Shown here: piece after piece, positions 7,956 through 11,458 of the stretch
Layout: every line of letters begins with the position of its first letter
How positions within the stretch are numbered: the stretch's first letter is position 1
Assembly: GCF_014904065.1 (NCBI RefSeq)
Contig: NZ_JACXJG010000014.1
Span: 10,365 to 21,822 of the forward strand
DNA: 11,458 nt
Source: Gulosibacter sediminis
GTDB lineage: Bacteria; Actinomycetota; Actinomycetes; Actinomycetales; Microbacteriaceae
Reading direction: 5' to 3'
Translations under genes and position numbers: made by a program
The notes under the pieces: model-generated
The model's database searches: none
Told to the model about the DNA's origin: nothing
Seen by the model: the letters and a program-made list of their open reading frames with translations, nothing else

Positions 7956-9415
7956 TAGGCGGCCTCTCCCGCGTGTGCCGGTGCCACGACGGGCTCCAGG
8001 TCGGATGGGCTTGAGAGCGTTCCGCGCACCGCGGTCGCGCCCGCGACGAGCGGCGAGACGAGGTGGGTGCGGCCACCCTTGCCCTGGCGGCCCTCAAAGT
8101 TGCGGTTCGAGGTCGAGGCGCAGCGTTCGCCCGGTTCGAGCTGGTCGGGGTTCATGCCGAGGCACATCGAGCAGCCGGCGAAGCGCCACTCGGCACCGAA
8201 GTCCTTCACGATGCGGTCGATGCCCTCGGCCTCGGCCTGCAGGCGCACGCGGGCCGAACCCGGCACGACCATGACGCGAACGTCATCCGCCTTCTGGCGG
8301 CCCTCGATGATGCTCGCGAAGGCACGGAGGTCTTCGATGCGCGAGTTCGTGCACGAGCCCATGAACACCGTGTCGACCTTGACGTCCTTGAGCGGCGTGC
8401 CGGCCTTGAGGTCCATGTATTCGAGCGCGCGCTCAGCGGCAGTGCGCTCGTTCGGGTCGGCCATGTCGGCCGGGTTCGGCACGACCTCCGACAGCGGCGA
8501 ACCTTGGCCGGGGTTCGTGCCCCAGGTCACGAAGGGCTCGAGCTCGTTCGCGTCGATGAACACCTCAGCGTCGAACGTCGCTCCCTCGTCGGTGCGCAGG
8601 GTGCGCCAGTACTCGACCGCGGCATCCCAGTCAGCGCCCGCTGGCGCGTGCGGGCGGCCCTTGAGGTAGTCGAACGTCGTGTCGTCGGGAGCGACGAGGC
8701 CCGCGCGGGCGCCCGCCTCGATCGACATGTTGCAGATCGTCATGCGGCCCTCCATCGAGAGCTCCCGGATCGCCGAACCGCGGTATTCGAGCACGTAGCC
8801 CGCGCCGCCGCCGGTGCCGATCTTCGCGATGACCGCGAGGATGATGTCCTTCGCCGTCACGCCGGGGCGCAGCGTGCCCTCGACGTTGATGGCCATGGTC
8901 TTGAACGGCTTCAGCGGCAGGGTCTGGGTGGCGAGCACGTGCTCGACCTCCGACGTGCCGATACCGAACGCCATCGCGCCGAACGCGCCGTGCGTCGAGG
9001 TGTGCGAGTCGCCGCATACGACCGTGACGCCGGGCATCGTCAGGCCGAGCTGCGGGCCGACGACGTGCACGATGCCCTGCTCGCGGTCGCCGAGCGAGTG
9101 GAGACGAATGCCGAACTCCTCGGCGTTGTGGCGCAGGGTGTCGATCTGCGTGCGCGACGTGTCGTCGGCGATGCGGTCGAGGATGTTCACCGTCGGGGTG
9201 TTGTGGTCCTCAGTCGCGATCGTGAGGTCGGGGCGGCGCACCGGGCGGCCGGCCTGACGGAGGCCATCGAAGGCCTGCGGGCTCGTGACCTCGTGCATGA
9301 TGTGCAGGTCGATGTAGATGAGGTCGGGCGCACCGTCCTCGCCGCGCTTCACAATGTGGGCGTCCCACACCTTCTCGGGCAGCGTCTTGGGCGCCTGTGC
9401 GGATTCTGTGCTCAT
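7955..9415 (-). CDS. leuC: 3-isopropylmalate dehydratase large subunit
   Basis: LeuC is the [4Fe-4S] catalytic subunit of isopropylmalate isomerase. The 486-residue protein has the aconitase-superfamily landmarks: TEDHNTPT (68-75), [20 protein letters not shown] (134-153), and the three cluster-binding cysteines in MGSCTNSR (Cys355) and [11 protein letters not shown] (Cys415, Cys418). [10 protein letters not shown] (436-445) follows. Length and motifs are normal. The ATG start at 9415 has only weak ribosome-site candidates: AAGAGA ten bases upstream and GGAA two bases upstream. It is the first structural gene of the six-gene minus-strand unit and lies 65 bases after a Leu-rich leader ORF and hairpin, so leucine-dependent control is likely. 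Confidence 0.97.
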   Translation of the reverse strand: MSTESAQAPKTLPEKVWDAHIVKRGEDGAPDLIYIDLHIMHEVTSPQAFDGLRQAGRPVRRPDLTIATEDHNTPTVNILDRIADDTSRTQIDTLRHNAEEFGIRLHSLGDREQGIVHVVGPQLGLTMPGVTVVCGDSHTSTHGAFGAMAFGIGTSEVEHVLATQTLPLKPFKTMAINVEGTLRPGVTAKDIILAVIAKIGTGGGAGYVLEYRGSAIRELSMEGRMTICNMSIEAGARAGLVAPDDTTFDYLKGRPHAPAGADWDAAVEYWRTLRTDEGATFDAEVFIDANELEPFVTWGTNPGQGSPLSEVVPNPADMADPNERTAAERALEYMDLKAGTPLKDVKVDTVFMGSCTNSRIEDLRAFASIIEGRQKADDVRVMVVPGSARVRLQAEAEGIDRIVKDFGAEWRFAGCSMCLGMNPDQLEPGERCASTSNRNFEGRQGKGGRTHLVSPLVAGATAVRGTLSSPSDLEPVVAPAHAGEAA

Positions 9416-9459
9416 GGTTCCAATTTCTCTTGGTTCAGCGGTTCAGGCGATGACTGACT

Positions 9460-9496
9460 CCGCGACGGGGTCGCCTTTGGCTAAATCCCGTCGCGG
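9460..9496 (-). promoter_or_regulatory. Attenuator-like hairpins in the leuC leader
   Basis: Two exactly complementary 10-base arms, CCGCGACGGG (9460-9469) and CCCGTCGCGG (9487-9496), enclose a 17-nt loop. On the minus-strand transcript the first arm falls in the last codons of the Leu-rich leader ORF (from the C of its TGC codon through GGG). A second stem competes for the other arm: GCGAC (minus strand, 9474-9470), a CCC loop and GTCGC (9466-9462). A weaker AGGCGA/TCGCCT pairing (9472-9477 with 9445-9450) is also possible. A ribosome paused on the Leu codons would cover the first arm and favour the alternative folds. There is no T-tract, so control could be at translation or by Rho rather than by a classic intrinsic terminator. 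The mechanism is inferred. Confidence 0.6.
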
Positions 9497-9531
9497 CACA
9501 GAAGGAGCCGCAGAACACGCATGCACGTCAT
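9481..9531 (-). CDS. Leucine-rich leader peptide ahead of leuCD
   Basis: A 16-codon minus-strand ORF reads MTCMRVLRLLLCRDGI and stops at TAG 9483-9481. Four of five consecutive codons are leucine (CTG CGG CTC CTT CTG), and CTT is uncommon in the neighbouring genes. A second ATG at 9522 gives a 13-residue form (MRVLRLLLCRDGI). That start fits a leaderless transcript, because a -10-like TACGAT ends seven bases before it; no Shine-Dalgarno sequence is visible before either ATG. The ORF ends inside the first arm of a perfect 10-bp hairpin and lies 65 bases before leuC, the arrangement of a leucine attenuation leader. The same frame stays open upstream into the PP2C gene, so the ATG choice is inference. 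Confidence 0.65.
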   Translation of the reverse strand: MTCMRVLRLLLCRDGI

Positions 9532-9557
9532 CGTAGCAACCGGCCCAAATTCGTCAG
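9530..9557 (-). promoter_or_regulatory. Candidate promoter for the leuCD leader and operon
   Basis: On the minus strand a -35-like CTGACG (9557-9552; four of six matches to TTGACA) and a -10-like TACGAT (9535-9530; four of six matches to TATAAT) are 16 bp apart. Initiation seven bases past the -10 would fall on the ATG at 9522 of the Leu-rich leader ORF. The agreement between promoter position and leaderless start is the main reason to report it; the hexamers alone are weak. Confidence 0.4.
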
Positions 9558-9571
9558 GTAGGTCGTTTTCG

Positions 9572-9588
9572 ACGTTCGCCGAGAACGT
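9572..9588 (-). terminator. Hairpin just after the PP2C stop
   Basis: Five bases past the PP2C stop a perfect 6-bp inverted repeat, ACGTTC and GAACGT with a 5-nt loop, could end the phosphatase transcript before the leuC leader. No T-tract follows on the minus strand. The stem is modest, so read-through into leuC cannot be excluded. Confidence 0.35.
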
Positions 9589-9592
9589 AGTC

Positions 9593-10447
9593 TCACTGGC
9601 CCGGCTCGGCGGAAGCGCTCGGCGGTGCTTCAACACCCTCAGGAGCGACCACGGTCGACTCAACCACCACGACACTGACGTTGTCGCGGCCGCCATGCCG
9701 CAGCGCCCCCGCAACGAGCGCCTGCGCGAGCGTGTCCTTGTCGTGGGTGTTCTCGATGTGGTTCCGAATCGTCGCCGAGATCTGCTCGTCCTCGAGCTCT
9801 TTCGTGAGCCCGTCGGAGCAGATGATGAAGACTTGGTGGCCCTGCACGGGCATGAGCCAGAGGTCGGTGTCAACGAAGGTATCCGACCCAACGGCGCGGG
9901 TAATGACGTTGCGGTCAGGGTGCACGAGGGCTTCCTCCGGCGTGATGACGCCGAGCGCCACAAGCTCATGCACCGCCGAGTGGTCCACTGTGATCTGCAC
10001 GACCTCGCGGCCATTCCAGCTGTAGACACGCGAGTCGCCGACATTGAAGATCATCCAGTGCGGCAGAATCTCGTCGCCGTCGCCCGCCGCGACCTCGACG
10101 AGCGCGACGCCGGTGAGGGTCGTGCCGGCGACCGCCCCTGGGCCGTCCGCCTCGGTGATGAGGTTTTGGATGCGGTCGTTCGCCGCGTCGATGACAGCGA
10201 GGATTTCGGCGGGGGTCGACGGCTCGCTCGAGGGCAGCAACTCGTCGAAGGCCGCGCCGATAGCCTGGCTCGCGCGATCTCCGTAGTGGTGGCCGCCCAT
10301 GCCGTCGGCGACAAGGAAGATCGGTGCACGGGTGTAGACGGAGTCCTCGTTGACGGCGCGCACAGCACCGATGTCCGTCGCTGCGACGGCGCGGAGTTCA
10401 ATGTTGCCGCCGCGGGTCGCGAGCGTAGTGATTAGCTCTTCGGCCAC
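9593..10447 (-). CDS. PP2C-type (PPM) serine/threonine protein phosphatase
   Basis: This is a metal-dependent protein phosphatase of the PP2C/PPM family, which removes phosphate from Ser/Thr of proteins. The phosphatase domain is complete in 284 residues: TDIGAVRAVNEDS (24-36), the metal-binding DGMGGH (48-53), GTTLTGVAL, NVGDSRVYSW, the VITRAVGSD segment, SDGLT and a C-terminal GGRDN with the last metal aspartate. No transmembrane segment or sensor domain is seen, so it is probably a cytosolic stand-alone enzyme, unlike membrane-anchored PstP. I chose GTG 10447, which has GGGGTG three bases upstream. GTG 10453 and ATG 10483 are in-frame alternatives that only lengthen the poorly conserved N-terminus. 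No kinase or FHA gene lies in the window, so its substrate is unknown. Confidence 0.9.
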   Translation of the reverse strand: MAEELITTLATRGGNIELRAVAATDIGAVRAVNEDSVYTRAPIFLVADGMGGHHYGDRASQAIGAAFDELLPSSEPSTPAEILAVIDAANDRIQNLITEADGPGAVAGTTLTGVALVEVAAGDGDEILPHWMIFNVGDSRVYSWNGREVVQITVDHSAVHELVALGVITPEEALVHPDRNVITRAVGSDTFVDTDLWLMPVQGHQVFIICSDGLTKELEDEQISATIRNHIENTHDKDTLAQALVAGALRHGGRDNVSVVVVESTVVAPEGVEAPPSASAEPGQ

Positions 10448-10512
10448 TTCCACCCCTATGCGTTCTGCCTGCCAAAAAACCATAGCGGGTTCGAGGCACG
10501 CCGTGGAAACCA

Positions 10513-10544
10513 ACAAAGCCCGGACCTTGCGATCCGGGCTTTGT
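10513..10544 (-). terminator. Intrinsic terminator of the tRNA-Glu transcript
   Basis: A perfect 12-bp stem (ACAAAGCCCGGA with TCCGGGCTTTGT) and an 8-nt loop begins six bases after the tRNA 3' end on the minus strand. The descending arm ends CTTTGT and is followed by TGGTTT, giving a T-rich end. It separates the tRNA from the PP2C gene, which reads in the same direction. Confidence 0.85.
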
Positions 10545-10549
10545 CAGGT

Positions 10550-10625
10550 TGGTGACCCCAGCGGGATTTGAACCCGCGCTGCCGCCGTGAGAGGGCGGTG
10601 TCCTAGGCCGCTAAACGATGGGGCC
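10550..10625 (-). tRNA. tRNA-Glu (anticodon CUC), CCA encoded
   Basis: The minus strand folds as a complete 76-nt tRNA. The acceptor stem is GGCCCCA with TGGGGTC (one G-U pair), the discriminator is A and the 3' CCA is encoded. The D arm carries TTTAGCGGCCTAGGA. The anticodon stem is CCGCC/GGCGG around the loop CTCTCAC, so the anticodon is CUC at 10592-10590, reading GAG. The T arm is GCGGG-TTCAAAT-CCCGC. GAG is the favoured glutamate codon in genomes of this composition. Confidence 0.97.
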
Positions 10626-10642
10626 GCGCTGACAACTCGTCT

Positions 10643-10672
10643 ATCTTGGCACATGGTTCAGCGCATGGTCAA
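10643..10672 (-). promoter_or_regulatory. Candidate promoter of tRNA-Glu
   Basis: Upstream of the tRNA on the minus strand a -35-like TTGACC (10672-10667; five of six matches to TTGACA) and a weak -10-like CAAGAT (10648-10643) are 18 bp apart. Transcription would start near 10636, leaving an 11-nt 5' leader on the tRNA. The -35 is convincing and the -10 is weak. Confidence 0.4.
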
Positions 10673-10708
10673 ATCGGCGTGCGAGAATTCTGAGGTTGCC
10701 CTTTTTCG

Positions 10709-10724
10709 GGCCCAAGGTTGGGCC
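10709..10724. promoter_or_regulatory. Perfect 16-bp dyad upstream of the hydrolase gene
   Basis: GGCCCAAGGTTGGGCC is a 7-2-7 inverted repeat located 28 bp before the GTG of the metal-dependent hydrolase gene. The 2-nt centre is too small for a good RNA loop, so it looks more like a protein-binding operator than a hairpin. A neighbouring GCCC-tttttc-GGGC (10698-10711) overlaps its left half. No regulator gene is in view, and the function is inferred only from symmetry and position. Confidence 0.35.
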
Positions 10725-10752
10725 AATCCGAGCGATCCGAAAGGAAGACTCC

Positions 10753-11403
10753 GTGCGAGTCACCAAGCTTGAGCACGCCTGCATCCTCGTCGAGGAGAGC
10801 GGCCGCAAGTGCTTCATCGATCCGGGCAAGTTCACGACCCCGATCACCGAGGCCGCGCTCGTCGACCTCGTCGCCATCACGCACGAGCACGATGACCACT
10901 GGACGACCGAGCAGCTCGCGCGGCTTGCCGAGCGCTCCCCCGGCCTGACTGTCGTGACCACCGCGGCGACGGCCGAGCGCATCCGAGACGCTGGCATCGA
11001 AGGCCTGCGCAACGTCATCGTCGGCAAGCCGGGCGCGAACTATGAGATCGGCGAATTCAAGATCTCGTGCTTCGGCGGCAAGCACGCCGAGATCCACTCA
11101 TCGATTCCGATCATCGACAACCTCGTCGTCATCAACGGCAAGCTCGCTTACGGCGGCGACGCCTACGATCTACCGCCGCTGCCCGTCCAGGCGCTGGCCG
11201 TGCCGAAGTACGGGCCCTGGATGCGCATGGCCGAGTCGATGGACTACCTCGCGCAGGTGCGCCCCAAGCGGGCCTTCGGCGTGCACGAGATGTTGCTCGC
11301 CCTGCCAGGAAAACAGCTTGCGACGGCGCGCTTCAGCGAGATCGCCGAGTCGGTCGGCGCGAAGTATCTCGACCTCGCACCCTACGACTCCTTCGCGCTC
11401 TAA
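10753..11403 (+). CDS. Metallo-beta-lactamase-fold metal-dependent hydrolase
   Basis: This is a small metallo-beta-lactamase-superfamily hydrolase, apparently of the UlaG/Lactamase_B_3-like type; its substrate is unknown. The 216-residue protein carries the metal motif HEHDDH (44-49: His44, His46, Asp48, His49). Further likely ligands are His111 (GGKHAEIH), the bridging aspartate Asp136 (YGGDAYD) and His178 (VHEM). The GTG start at 10753 is chosen because AAGGAAG lies five bases upstream and the product then begins MRVTKLEHAC, as such proteins usually do; the frame is open for 19 more codons upstream but has no ribosome site there. No signal peptide is present, so it is cytosolic. It is divergent from tRNA-Glu and appears to be transcribed alone. 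Confidence 0.9.
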   Translation: MRVTKLEHACILVEESGRKCFIDPGKFTTPITEAALVDLVAITHEHDDHWTTEQLARLAERSPGLTVVTTAATAERIRDAGIEGLRNVIVGKPGANYEIGEFKISCFGGKHAEIHSSIPIIDNLVVINGKLAYGGDAYDLPPLPVQALAVPKYGPWMRMAESMDYLAQVRPKRAFGVHEMLLALPGKQLATARFSEIAESVGAKYLDLAPYDSFAL

Positions 11404-11428
11404 CGGCAGCCGCGCATCCGCCGCCGTT
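11402..11428 (+). terminator. Possible terminator after the hydrolase gene
   Basis: AACGGC (11402-11407, overlapping the stop codon) and GCCGTT (11423-11428) form a perfect 6-bp stem with a 15-nt loop, followed by TGTATTG. The loop is long and the T-tract is poor, so this is a tentative call. The remaining bases to the window edge show nothing I can identify. Confidence 0.3.
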
Positions 11429-11458
11429 GTATTGGGTGCAGTTTTCTACGAACGATGC

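Noticed and set aside
9432..9446. Tandem GGTTCAG repeat just upstream of leuC
   Set aside because: Only two 7-bp copies with no symmetry; it may contribute to leader folding but does not support an operator call on its own.
8063..9457. A 464-codon plus-strand open frame antisense to leuC
   Set aside because: It mirrors leuC codons in an antisense frame (Arg/Val/His-rich) and shows no motif; leuC has full catalytic motifs.
9562..9573. Small GTCG-TTTT-CGAC hairpin downstream of PP2C
   Set aside because: A 4-bp stem is too short to call, and it overlaps the better 6-bp stem at 9572-9588.

Overview
The window reads as an ordinary chromosomal stretch of a high-GC actinobacterium, most likely a member or close relative of the Microbacteriaceae. 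The base composition, the strong G/C wobble preference, GTG starts and overlapping stop/start junctions all fit. So does the gene order leuC-leuD-murA-acyltransferase-gpsA-ddl, with an oppositely oriented DUF3515 lipoprotein gene and then thiL; a related order (leuCD, gpsA-ddl, DUF3515 reversed, thiL) is known from other actinobacteria, including mycobacteria. The family placement is inference from gene content, since no rRNA is present.

Layout, left to right. A MoxR-type AAA+ ATPase (minus strand) is cut by the left edge. It diverges from rsmD (16S rRNA m2G966 methyltransferase, plus strand), which runs tail to tail into, and overlaps by 25 bp, thiL (thiamine-monophosphate kinase, minus). 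A DUF3515 lipoprotein gene (plus) starts back to back with thiL and converges on ddl. From about 9.5 kb down to 2.9 kb, all on the minus strand, runs a tightly packed six-gene unit: leuC, leuD, murA, a PlsC-type acyltransferase, gpsA and ddl. Its junctions overlap by 1-4 bp or are separated by 3 bp. Upstream lie a soluble PP2C phosphatase gene (minus), a tRNA-Glu(CUC) gene (minus) with a perfect 12-bp terminator hairpin, and a plus-strand metallo-beta-lactamase-fold hydrolase gene at the right edge.

How the genes work together. LeuC and LeuD form isopropylmalate isomerase (leucine synthesis). MurA and Ddl act at the first committed step of peptidoglycan precursor synthesis and at D-Ala-D-Ala formation. 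GpsA makes sn-glycerol-3-phosphate and the acyltransferase builds phosphatidate. The unit therefore joins leucine synthesis to wall and membrane precursor synthesis.

The most notable signal is in the 177-bp gap before leuC. It holds a tiny minus-strand ORF with four Leu codons in five (L-R-L-L-L). The end of that ORF forms one arm of a perfect 10-bp hairpin, and a second hairpin competes for the other arm. A promoter-like element sits so that transcription could begin at the peptide's second ATG. This is the architecture of a leucine leader-peptide attenuator, here placed ahead of leuCD and therefore possibly of murA, plsC, gpsA and ddl. I saw no mobile element, CRISPR array, phage gene or defence system, and no gene-free stretch longer than 300 bases.
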